The position numbers and the translations under genes were made by a program. DNA of 23,767 nt from Piromyces finnis (Eukaryota > Neocallimastigomycota > Neocallimastigomycetes > Neocallimastigales > Neocallimastigaceae). The stretch is from assembly GCA_002104945.1 (NCBI GenBank), contig MCFH01000150.1:1-23767 (forward strand), read 5' to 3'. Of the stretch, positions 11,212 through 20,824 are shown piece after piece; position 1 is the stretch's first letter; each line of letters opens with the position of its first letter. A model generated the notes under the pieces. It made no database searches, was not told the origin of the DNA, and worked only from the letters and a program-made list of their open reading frames with translations.

Positions 11212-11238
11212 ACTAACGCTAAAGTATTTAACGTTAGT
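11212..11238. other. 27-bp near-perfect palindrome
   Basis: ACTAACG at one end and CGTTAGT at the other, with an inner TAAA/TTTA stem. Eleven of 13 pairs are complementary. Confidence 0.75.
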
Positions 11239-11263
11239 TTATGCTGTACTATTTAACTATAGT

Positions 11264-11306
11264 AGTTTATTTTCTTTACCACTTGATTAGGTAAAGCAAA
11301 TAAACT
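11264..11306. other. 17-bp stem, 9-nt loop hairpin
   Basis: The left stem 11264-11280 includes TTTATTTTCTTTACC and the right stem 11290-11306 includes GGTAAAGCAAATAAA. They pair with a single mismatch around the loop ACTTGATTA. This is the strongest local hairpin in the window outside the big palindrome. Confidence 0.8.
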
Positions 11307-11342
11307 TTCTATTTAATTAATAACCATTAATATATGGTTATG

Positions 11343-11379
11343 CATATATCTGGCCAATAAATGGTGACCAGAATATATG
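11343..11379. other. 11-bp stem-loop with one bulge next to integrase stop
   Basis: CATATATCTGG (11343-11353) pairs with CCAGAATATATG (11368-11379) with one bulged base. It sits just beyond the integrase stop codon on the minus strand. A further near-palindrome (TAACCAT/ATGGTTA, 11321-11340) lies immediately beside it. Confidence 0.65.
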
Positions 11380-11382
11380 GTT

Positions 11383-12748
11383 TTAATTGAAATATTTGTG
11401 GGGAAACTTATGGCTACAAATATTTCTTACAATGTCCCCGTAAGGAGAAAACCTAGGCAGGGTTTTGGACACTAACCATGAATTCCTGGTAGCATTTATC
11501 TTGAAATTCTTTAGTAGTTTATCATAGTGGGCATTCTTGTCGATGATATCAGCATCAATCCACTCTTGCCTAAAGTCACTAAAGGTAGCTAAGTATTGGT
11601 AGTTGTCCTTCTTTCTCCTGGCATTGAGGATCTTGATGATTTTCTGGTAGCCTTCTGGTGCAGGTGTTAGTTCTTCTGGTTTATTGTGGTAGGGTTCTAA
11701 CTCACTGATATGAAACACTGGATAGACGTTGGGGAAAGGTGATTTACTGATATCCAACCGGTAGTTAAGCTTGCTCTCATCAATTCCAATAACCTTGAAG
11801 GGTCCGTACTTTCTCGCTTGTAGCTTGTAGAAGGGAAGAGGGTTGTAGTTTTCTGGTTTTCTTAACCACACAAGATCCAAGAGCCTAATTTTTGGGTACT
11901 TAAGTTCTCTTCTACTATCTAAGTGGTCTATGAACCGAATTCTTGATATGTCCAGTATGTGTTTTAAGTTACCTAAGTTGTGAGCGAAGCTATCTAATAT
12001 AGGAGCTTCGCCAAGTGAGTGGACAAGCTCTGAGTCTTGAGGGTTCATATGTACCTGGTAGTTATACAAAGCTAAGAATGGGGACTGCTTGGTAGAACTG
12101 TGTACTGCATTATTATAGCAGAACTCAGCTAAGTACAAGTATTTCAGCCATTCATCATCATCAAAGGTTTTTACAAAGCATCTAAGGTACATACTTACGT
12201 AGGTGTTATTACGTTCTACCTGACCAACCATTTCATGATGGCTAGTGGTAGCAAAGTTTACTTCTACGCCAAAGAACCCCATAATGTCCTTCCACAACTT
12301 ACTGGTGAACTGAACACCACGGTCCGTAGTAACTGATTTAGGACAACCGTGTAGCTTGAATACATGTTGTAAGTATGCTAATGCTGTTTCTTTCGCAGTA
12401 GGCATATTCCTAAATCCCACTAAGTGTATCATTTTGGTTAACTTATCACTGCAAACCATGATACAACCTCTTCTAGTGACTTCTGGGGGTTCTGAGGGAC
12501 TACTACCTGGTTTTCTTCATTCCTTGATAGGTAGATCCGTCAGGAAGTCAATTTCTACTTCTTGCCAAGGTAATTCTGCAACTTTTACCCTAGCAGCGCT
12601 ACCGTATGGCTTATGCCTGTTGTCCTTTTGAGTACAACATATGGTACAAGTTTTTATATATCCTGCAACGTCATCCTTCATTTTAAGCCAGTAGTAATTT
12701 CTGGCTATCAGGTCATAAGTCTTATTCTTTCCTAGATGGAGGAAAATA
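11383..12748 (-). pseudogene. Ty3/gypsy (chromovirus-like) integrase, 5'-truncated, one stop
   Basis: Retroelement integrase, which inserts the cDNA copy into the genome. Reading down from 12748: the H2C2 zinc finger without its first His (HLGKNKTYDLIARNYYW, then CTIC); the first catalytic Asp in VEIDFLTDLP (codon 12547-12549); an in-frame TGA (12517-12519); an open frame of 358 codons from 12459 with the second Asp in TTDRGVQFTS (12322-12324) and the Glu in GQVERNN (12214-12216), spaced D-35-E. A GPF/Y-type motif (KYGPFKV, residues ~218-223) and a chromodomain-like tail (residues ~273-310, DNYQYLATF ... EWIDADII) follow. The catalytic triad is intact, but the stop and the loss of the rest of pol make it non-autonomous. 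Between the first and second Asp there is an insert of about 15 residues, rich in Pro and Ser, containing the stop. Confidence 0.92.
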
Positions 12749-13598
12749 CATTACCACAGAGGAATTGGCTGTTACCTACTTCTTGAAAGAAAACACATAC
12801 AGGTTTGAAAACAGAGATGAAGTATAAAATACCGTGCTTTTTCTTTAGGGTTCCAACCATTGATGTTCCAGCAAGTACATAAGTTGAAAAAGGAAGTATT
12901 AGAATTTAAGTGACTAAAATAGAAATCGTCAGAGAGTGGACCAGTAGTGGATTTGATAGATCGTTTGTTTTTGTATGATCTATTGTTTTTGAGCTTATCA
13001 ATGAATTTCCAAGATATTTTACTAGAGATTGGGAGTTTTTTAGAAAAGTGAGTGTATAAGTAACATGGCTTTAAGCGGGCATTTTCCATTGACTTTTAGA
13101 ATGAAATAGGTACCGAGTGATTGTGAATATTTTTTGGTGAGGGATTGAAGAATATCATTGAAAGGTTGAATGTCCTTTAAAAGAAATTCCATTAGTCGTT
13201 GTTTGACCATGAACTAAGATCATGGATAAAAATTAGATATGATTTATTGGAGTTAGATCCGAAGAAACGAAGACCACGTCGTAAGGTAGGTACAGTACAA
13301 TTGGTATTGTTCATTTTGAAAGAACTTATTATGACAATAGATATTAATAATTTGGAGTATTGATATATTGATATAAAAAAAATAAAGAAATAAAATATAT
13401 AGTAAAATAAAAAATATAATATTAGTAAAGACGGATATATTATATAGCTAGTGGATTATTTGTCAAACAATATTTAAAATTTTTATAATTGGAAAAGTGG
13501 CTAAGTTGTTGAAAAACTTAGTTCTAACTCTACTGAAGACTTTAAATGGGAAAATAAATTTTGAATATCTATCACTTTGAATTTCTGTATTATAACTG
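12749..13598 (-). pseudogene. LINE-B 5' end fragment (second copy)
   Basis: Homologous over ~850 bp to 21313-22156 in inverted orientation. It includes the whole 5' leader and the start of the LINE-B ORF (start codon at 13312-13314) through the first endonuclease motifs (CTCWNINGWNP). It stops at the codons for FLCGN, where it joins gypsy integrase. Unlike the palindrome arms it differs from its partner by many substitutions as well as indels, so it is an older, genuine copy. Frameshifts occur near 13203, near the codons for THFSKK (~13045), and after WNPKEK. The outer boundary at 13598 marks the 5' terminus of the LINE-B family in both copies. Confidence 0.9.
13501..13521 (-). other. Conserved leader hairpin of LINE-B (fragment copy)
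   Basis: CTAAGTT - 7-nt loop - AACTTAG. The same 7-bp arms with a changed loop occur at 21390-21410 in the other LINE-B copy. Confidence 0.75.
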
Positions 13599-14778
13599 AA
13601 TTTTGTATGTTATTTTATTTATGAGATTGGTACTATTTATTGGATGATTATTGTATTGTGTTTATTCTGATTGTTGAATTTGAACATTCATTAAGGTTAA
13701 TTTATGTTGGAAAAAAAAGTAATAATAGGAGTGAAAAGTTGTTACATCATATTACAATGGATAAAAAGTAGAAAAAATAAGGTAAACATAATAAATTTTA
13801 AAAAATAAAAATTGAAATATGAGTAATATTTATAAAAAAAGTATACTCGATATTCCCAGATTGAAGCTTGATAATAAAATGTTAGAATAAAAAAAGGAAT
13901 TAATAATTACCATTAGAATCCACAATAAACCTAATAAAATTATATAAATATATATAATATAAAATATAAATATATTGAAAAAAGAGATAGAAAAAAATAC
14001 AAAAGAATGTTAGTAGAAAGAGATTCCTTGGAAAATCTAGAGTTTCAAAAGAAATAAAAAATAAAAAAAATAAAAAAAAATGAAGACATTACTAGAATCA
14101 TACAAAAACATCAAAGAAAAAAGCCGAGGCCTGAAAAATAAAAATAGAAGTAGAAAAAATAAAAAGATTAAATATGACTAAAGTAATAAAAGCCACAACG
14201 AAACTCAAGAATAAATGAAAGGAATAACAAACTAACTGAAAAAACAAATCTATCTGACTAATCAAAATATGAAGAGTAGAAAGGAATAAAAGAATAAAGA
14301 GAATAAGTAACAAACTTTAATAACAATTGACTATAAAAAGCTAAAGAATAAAAATAAAATCAAAGATATTCCAATTAAATAACTCTGAATATGATACATT
14401 AAAGAATAAACAGCATGAACTTTTGATACTTTGTATATGAATATATAACTTACAACAAATATATTCTTGTTAATTTCATCGAAAAATAATTGAAATGAAT
14501 GTGCAAGTAATACATTATGTCAATTTTCCAGTTTACAGTTCTAATATTGAAACTATTAATAATAAACGAATTACTTAATATAATACTTTTTATTCTATAT
14601 CAATTAAAAATAATTTAAGTAGAATTAATAAATTTAATTCTACTTAAATTGTAAAGTAAATAGAAAAGTCAATTATTATTAATTGATTTTATATATGCAT
14701 ATTTGGATATGTTATATTTTAAATGTTTTTTTTTTAAAAAAAAAATTAATTAGTAGTATTGATGGAATTTTCAAATTA
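13599..14778. other. AT-rich region without genes
   Basis: Flanking DNA beyond the LINE-B fragment. It is purine-biased and very A-rich around 13980-14400. A 71-codon minus-strand frame at 14098-14313 is hydrophobic only because it lies opposite an A-rich, Lys-coding-like strand, so I do not call it a gene. Near 14727-14746 a T-run is followed directly by an A-run (a self-complementary AT hairpin). Confidence 0.6.
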
Positions 14779-15650
14779 TAAATTCAAAAAAACTTTCATA
14801 AAAGTTACATTGATATTTCTAAGAAACATGTTTCTGCTGAAGATATCCAAAAACGTGAAGAAAAATGCACCAAATCCAAAATTGTATATATCATATAAAT
14901 TATGTAATTAATGAAATTAATATAAAGGAAATTAATATATTATTCTCTTGATATTAATTGATAATAGGTTCACAGTATTATGAGACATATTGCTGAAAAG
15001 CAATATAAAATTTACTGTAAATCTCTTGAAGATTTATATGTTCAAATTGGTTGTCATTATACAAGAAATACGGTCATGTTTTTGATATTTTCAAGGCTGC
15101 TATCTAGTAAGTTAAACTATAAAAGTTTTTAGTAGATTTACTAAATGTTTATAGAGACGATGAATCTAAACTTGATATTCGTTTTAATAAAGTGAACCAT
15201 ATAAGGTTTAGAAGATTAAGTGTAGAATGACTCCACAACCAATTAAGCTTCGTTGTGGTAATTATCAATATTACATATATATTATTAAAAATCGATAGAA
15301 TAATCATAGAAGATGGGAATTTAAATTGTATTTATTAATTTAAGAATCTAGACAATTAATAAAAAAATCATTTTATATTAATAATAGCAATAAATAGATT
15401 TAGCATATTGCCCCACCATTATATGTTATGACAGTTGATAAGGCTCTTGATATTGAAACTTTAGAAAAGGCTATTTTTGCTATTCAAGAAAAAGATTAAA
15501 AAATATAACGGTTCATTTACAGTTAAGATGAGTTCAAGAGCTGTCGGTGAAAATGTGTAAATGAAATTACAACAACTATTAGCGAGATCTGAATGTGAAA
15601 ACTCGAAATTTCTTCTTATAAAGATGAAGATAGTGATTAAAGGGTTTTGT
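14779..15650 (+). pseudogene. Decayed coding region of unknown family
   Basis: Protein-like stretches with normal amino-acid composition appear in changing plus-strand frames, out of character with the surrounding AT DNA. They include FHKSYIDISKKHVSAEDIQK (~14790), AEKQYKIYCKSLEDLYVQIG (frame from 14979), LDIRFNKVNHIRFRRLSV (~15165-15225), MTPQPIKLRCGNYQYYIYII (15227), PPLYVMTVDKALDIETLEKA (~15412-15475) and YNGSFTVKMSSRAVGENV (~15505-15558). They are separated by stops and frameshifts. I do not recognise the family. It could be a dead host gene, a viral or plasmid remnant, or an unusual retroelement domain. Confidence 0.5.
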
Positions 15651-16170
15651 AGATAAATTATTAAGGGAGGGAAAGATATAAATAATTAAACAATTAAAGA
15701 ATGGGAAATTTATTCCTTTAAAGCTTTCTCAAATATATATTATTTTATTTATAAATTTGAAACGAGTTTATTTTAAAATTTTTTTAACAATGTAATTACT
15801 AATTTTTATCTACATAGATGACTTTTATAAAATATTTATAAATATATTATTTTATATTTTATATTTACATTTTATTTTTATTTTTATTGTTCTATAATGA
15901 ATATTTTATATATACTTTTTTTATACTTTATATAAAATACTAACTTAACAAAATAAAACATAGTTCATTGTTATTAAAATGTATAAATACATAATACATT
16001 TTTAAAGGTGACATAATTATAGTACAATTTTAATATATAATAATTTTGATTATTTAAATAATGAATGTTAAATAAAGTTTAGTTAAATTTTGCAATATAA
16101 AAAACGATTGAATAAATTAATTTTATTTTAAAAAAATAATTTACTATTATTTTTATTAATAATAATAATA
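15651..16170. other. AT-rich region without genes; upstream of GT2
   Basis: Only A/T-rich sequence. It ends with an ATT/AAT microsatellite directly before the ATG at 16171, which is common upstream of starts in very AT-rich fungi. It probably holds the promoter of the GT2 gene, but no specific element can be named. Confidence 0.5.
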
Positions 16171-16894
16171 ATGTTAAAATATATAATATTTATATATATA
16201 TTATTATTTAGAGTTTTTGTATACTCAGTAAAGATTTCTATTATTGTACCTGTATTTAATAATGAAAAGTATTTAGATAGAAGTATTAAATCATTAATAA
16301 ATCAAACATTTAAAGATATTGAAATTATTTGCGTTGATGACGCTTCACCGATAACTCATTAATATATTAAATAAATATAAAATGATTGACAATCGTATTA
16401 AAGTTATTCATCTTGATATTAATAAAGGTCCTAGTATAGCAAGAAATACGGGAATAAATTTAGCTGTTGGTAATTTTATAGGTTTTACTGATAGTGATGA
16501 TTATGTTGACAAAGAATTTTTCGAAATTTATATAAATATTCTGAAGGTAATGATATTATTGAAGGAATTTTTGTGGATAGTACTAATAATTCTGATAATT
16601 ATGTTCATCATAAAAATTTTACTTCACCACAAGGATATGTTTATGATTCAATATTTAGAAGAAAGTTTCTTGATGATAATAATATAAGATTTCCAACAAA
16701 TATAAGAATTGAAGAAGATCAATTATTTAGAATAAGTTGCTATAAGTTAAATCCAAAAATAGTAAATACACCTGATGTAGGCATTTATTATTATTATAAA
16801 AGAAGGGAAGGGATCATTATGGAAAAAATCAAAAAGGCATTTGGCTAGAATCGATCGAAGAGCTAAAATAGAAGAAAAAAAAGAAGAAAAATAA
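16171..16894 (+). pseudogene. Family 2 glycosyltransferase (GT-A fold), frameshifted
   Basis: GT2 enzymes transfer a sugar from a nucleotide-sugar donor. The N-terminus (MLKYIIFIYILLFRVFVYS) looks like a signal peptide or signal anchor. It is followed by the GT2 opening block VKISIIVPVFNNEKYLDRSI and DIEIICVDDAS (nucleotide-binding Asp), then KVIHLDINKGPSIARNTGI, FTDSDDYVD (metal-binding DxD), and RIEEDQLFR (candidate catalytic-base region). The basic tail ends at a stop at 16892-16894. The pieces lie in different frames: shifts occur around 16342-16370 (two), ~16528 and ~16810, all in A/T- or G-runs. Either it is a recent pseudogene or these are sequencing indels. The total coding length would be about 240 codons. 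Acceptor, donor and linkage cannot be told. Bacteria-like GT2 genes are widespread in anaerobic fungi; transfer is possible but not shown here. Confidence 0.85.
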
Positions 16895-17386
16895 AAAAGA
16901 CAGAAATAATTTAATAAATAATTAAGAAGTAAATAAATAAATAAATTCGTATTTTTTTTTTTAATATATTATTATTATGAATATGAATATTTTTTAATAA
17001 TAAATTTAAACAATTTTAATATAATAAATTTTAGTTTTATTGTTTATAATAGCAATAAAATTAATGAAATTAAAAATATTAAATTCTTTTAAAAAATGTT
17101 TATTTAATTAAAATATAAAAAAATTTCTATTATTATTGGTAGAATAATTGAAATATGCGTATTTAAATGTGTTGAAATGTACTTTTATTAGATATTTAAA
17201 CCACAATGTAAATATATAAATAAATGAAGTTTAAATTAAAAGTAATAATAGTAGTTATTTATCATAAATGATATTAATAAAGTTTATGAAACTATAAAAC
17301 CTAGATTATCAATAATTAATAGTAATGTATAATTTTATTTTTTTATATATATTCAATTCATTTTTAATTAGAATTAATTAATTATC
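16895..17386. other. AT-rich region without genes
   Basis: Between GT2 and LINE-A. No recognisable feature; it would include the 3' UTR of GT2 and the LINE-A 5' leader, whose start I cannot place. Confidence 0.5.
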
Positions 17387-17752
17387 ATGTCAATCCTTTA
17401 TATCAAAGATAAGAATTATATCAGACGTGGTTATGGTATCTCCTTAGATAATATTAGCTCCTTTATTCGAGGTATTTGATCATGGTCAGTTAGCAAGCTA
17501 TGGAAAAACTTGATGTTATTCAGAAGGATAATTTTAATTCAGTTATTAGTGTTATATATTTGAAGAATTTCAATGATCACTTTTTCTTAGTCAAGGTTTA
17601 TGGTTCAATGAAAGACTGTAATATAATTTTACACATCTTAAGGAAAAATTTCAATTTCTAAAATTTACTTTTCAACTTGTAGTAAAAGAAATTATAAATA
17701 CACATTTTCTTCACTCAAACGTAAATTTTTAGTTTCCAATAAAAATCAATAA
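17387..17752 (+). pseudogene. LINE-A N-terminal domain remnant
   Basis: Fragments in different frames align by eye with residues ~10-110 of the LINE-B ORF: NYIRRGYGISLDNIS (17387 frame) with TLRRGLRFFGSNS, and HFFLVKVYGSMKDCNIIL (17533-17661 frame) with TYFILIVNGKCPLKAMLL. This suggests both families start with the same kind of domain, possibly an RNA-binding ORF1-like module, though I do not recognise it. Stops at 17477-17479 and 17659-17661 and an in-frame TAA just before 17753 break it. Confidence 0.6.
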
Positions 17753-20700
17753 CTAATTCAACAACCACTTCAACAACCAATTAAACAATCTCATCATCAT
17801 TCATATCTAAAATCTAATAAAATTCAACTTCAACAAGATCTTCAACATATTCCTATGAGTAATTTTTCTAATGTCTTTAATGTTCCTAAGAAAATTCTGA
17901 AATGGAATAGATTAAAATGTATTGAGGAAAAGGAATCTATTCTCAGTCATAATAAATTCCAAATACTTTCAGCTAAATTCAACGATCCTAATGTTTCTAC
18001 AGATGAACTTTCCAAAGAGTTTACTTCAACTGCTTTTTCAATTGCAGACGAGCTCAGTATTACCTCAGCAAATAACGTTATAAAGTCTTCATTTCATATT
18101 TCACAACAAATTTTTAATCTTCAAAAAATCAAAATGAAGTTGTATAAGAGATTTAAAAAAGAAAGAATTTATGATATAGATGAATTTATTAAAAGAATTA
18201 AAATCTACCGTAAGCTCATTGATTACATCCACAAAAGATGTAATGAATTTAGGAAGCAAGAATATCTTCATTGGATTAAAACAGGTTGTGAGTATATGAA
18301 GAGTCATAATCCTAAGAAGGCCTGGAAATGGATCAAGAAAACTGCAAAAATTGGAAAAGATTCTTTCTTTATTGCTCAACCAATTAAAAATAAAAATGGA
18401 GAATTAGTTGTTGCCACGGAAGAACAACTAGAAGTGTGGCATGATCATTTCGAAAATCTTGCATCAGATCCAAGTGGTGTAAGTTTTGATTTGGAGCATT
18501 GGTATGAAGAACCAACGAATAAACGTTTTTCACTTCCTATGCTTGATGAATGGGATATCAACCAAGATATTAGTATTGATGAAGTCAAGTCAGCTATCCT
18601 CTCTACTCCAAATTATAAAGCATCAGGTCCGGATGGTATTCCAATTGAATTTTACAAAGCATTAATTCCATCAAGTAATAATTCTAATAATGCTACAGAT
18701 AATAATTCTTCCGGTAATACCACTTCAGATAATGATGCTCATGGTTTAAAATTTATTCTTAAATTATTCAACCGTATTTGGGATGGAGACTTCCCCAACT
18801 CATGGAATTAATCCAGTATTGTTTCTATTCCTAAGAAGGGAGATTTGACAGATTGTGATAACTATCGAGGTATATCACTTATCAATAATGGTATTAAGTT
18901 GATTTCCAAAATTGTCACCACTAGAATTTCAGAATATGGTTTAAAGAATAATTTCATTAGACCTGAACAATTTGGTTTTCGAAAAAAGGAAGAGAGTATC
19001 AGTCTTTTCATTTCAATCCAAGAAATATGCCGTAGACGTCAATTAGATAATAAAGAGACATATTTGGCCTTTTTAGATCTTAGGAAAGCATACGATTCAG
19101 TCCCAATCGGTAATATCCTACATAAATTAGATTGTTTAGGAATCCGAGGTAAGAGTTTACAATTCATCAAAAATTTATATTTAACATCTAAGGCTAATGT
19201 CAAATTAGATGGACAATTCTCGAAATCTTTTGATGTGAAGAAAGGAGTCCGTCAAGGTTGCCCACTTTCTCCAATTCTCTTTAATCTCTTTATTAATGAT
19301 ATATTTAAAGAGTGCGAAGATCTAGGAGTCAGTTTAGGTGACACTCGATGCTGTGGTGGACTTTTTGCAGATGATATAGTTATTTGTGCTCCAACAAGAG
19401 GATGCTTAAAAAAGATGCTTAGAAGAGTTAATGAATAGGCCTTGTATAATGAAATGGAATTTGGTATCCAGAAATGTTCAACGATGGTGATTCGTCCTGA
19501 ATCAATAGAAAATCAGAACAAGAGAGATCCAACATTTTACTTAGCAGGACAACCCATTCCAACTACTGATTGTTATACTTATCTTGGTGTTCCATTTGAT
19601 AAGAATCTGTCCCTTAAACCAGTTATTAAAGCTATTAATAACAAGGTTTTGAAAGGACTTTTTTCAGTCAGTAAATTCTTAAGAAATCCTAATATTCCTA
19701 TTCCTTTCAAAAAGCTAGTACTTAACTCAAAAGTGATTAGCAAAGTTTCGTACTTTGCACCATTACTTGGATCCAACAAAGCTAGGTCTAGAATTGCTCA
19801 GAAGCATGTTAACAAAGGAATACGATGGGTTGCCGGAGTTCATAAAGCTGTATCGTTTATATCTTTATACTCTATCTTAAAAGATTTGAATATTCCTCCA
19901 TTGTCAGCCAAATGTGCATTAGCTCAGGTTAGATGTTTTAACAAATGGAAAAACTCAAATTGTATTATTTCACACCTTGTCAATTACATTCCTAAATTTA
20001 GAAAATACACGTGGTGCAAATCAAGTAGGACACTTGATAAAAAACTAAAGAAGCATGGAGATGTTAAAGCAGTTAAAAACTTTTATTGGAAAGATCTCAA
20101 AGGAAATTCAATCAAAGCGCAATATTATGACGATAATAAATTTATTGAAACTAAAGACTTTATTAAATTATGCTATGAGTACCCAGAGTTTGCCTATGGC
20201 TTCTACTGGCTATTGAAAGCAAGAAGCGGATACAAGTTGGATGCTAGAGTTGCCAAAGCTGCTAAATTTGTTGATCCAGTTTGTCCTAACTACTGTCCAT
20301 GTTGCAAGAGTGGAGATCAAAGTATTAAACATTGGTTATTAGATTGTCCAACATTTAGAGATATCCGTATTAAATATTATGATTACATAGTCCAACTATT
20401 AAATTTTTTCAATCAACGTAATTCCGATAGTCCTATCAATAATAATGAAAATGTTAATATCAGTAGAAATAGCAATAACAGTAATAGTAATAGTAACAAT
20501 AGTAATAGTAACAATAGTAATAATAACAATAGTAGTAATAGTAATAATAACAATAGTAATAATAACAATAGTAATAATAACAATAGTAATAATAACAATA
20601 GTAGTAATAGAAATAATAATATTAGTAATGATAGCAATAGTGATGATAATAATTCTAATTTAGATAGTAATTTAGTTAATGATAGTAATAGTTCTAATAA

Positions 20701-20824
20701 TCCGGTGAATATTAATGTGTATGATTATTCTAGTGTGTGCAGTAAAATATTTAAATTCCTTCTTGGGGGAAGAAGTTTTAAGAATATTAAATTACAATTC
20801 AAGGGAATGGAAAGAACTTTGTAA
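17753..20824 (+). pseudogene. LINE-A reverse transcriptase ORF (two nonsense codons, no frameshift)
   Basis: RT for target-primed reverse transcription. A single frame of over 1,000 codons (first Met at 17855) has only two interruptions: TAA at 18809-18811, where relatives have Ser/Ala before SIVSIPKKGD, and TAG at 19436-19438, where Trp is likely. Order: Gln/His-rich linker (QQPLQQPIKQSHHHS); basic helical region; YKASGPDGIPIEFYK; DCDNYRGISLIN; AFLDLRKAYDSV (catalytic Asp 19076-19078); GVRQGCPLSPILFN; LFADDIVI (19361-19380); TYLGVPFDKN; thumb; Cys/His knuckle CPCCKSGDQSIKHWLLDC (20294-20347); an Asn/Ser-rich tract (20461-20690); and FKFLLGGRSF near the end. The absence of frameshifts over 3 kb contrasts with the other elements and suggests recent mobility. 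Confidence 0.92.
20461..20690 (+). repeat. Asn/Ser-coding microsatellite inside LINE-A ORF
   Basis: AAT/AAC/AGT codon repeats include several near-perfect 15-bp units coding SNNNN (about 20510-20615), with NSNN variants either side. They sit between the zinc knuckle and the conserved C-terminal end, where LINE-P has ordinary sequence (SFLDDLFTLFYNKYKNQF). The Leu-only frame on the minus strand is just its complement. Confidence 0.93.

Larger units (their letters stand above)
10591..11382. other. Non-coding region downstream of gypsy integrase, stem-loop rich; possible LTR/3' region
   Basis: No ORF of interest. It lies directly 3' (minus-strand sense) of the integrase stop, where a gypsy element would have its polypurine tract and 3' LTR. 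I could not define LTR ends: a TGTCACGAAT start in minus sense near 10816 is only a guess and no second copy is in the window. At least four local inverted repeats are concentrated here, listed separately. Confidence 0.5.

Noticed and set aside
10591-11382. A defined LTR with TG...CA ends
   Set aside because: Several TGT/ACA positions are possible and no partner LTR is in the window, so the boundaries would be guesswork.
14098-14313. 71-codon hydrophobic minus-strand frame
   Set aside because: It is opposite an A-rich stretch with Lys-like codons, with no conserved motif and no clear start context, so it is probably chance.
16340-16830. Introns explaining the GT2 frame changes
   Set aside because: The gaps between frames are a few bases at most, with no GT...AG intervals. 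Single-base indels in runs explain them better.
18809-19438. Alternative genetic code or stop read-through in LINE-A
   Set aside because: TAA and TAG replace different residues (Ser-like and Trp-like) and TGA also appears in the integrase. Point mutations are simpler.
20413-20637. Leu-only minus-strand frame and the Ile/Val-rich +1 frame
   Set aside because: They are complementary or shifted readings of the Asn/Ser microsatellite in the LINE-A ORF.
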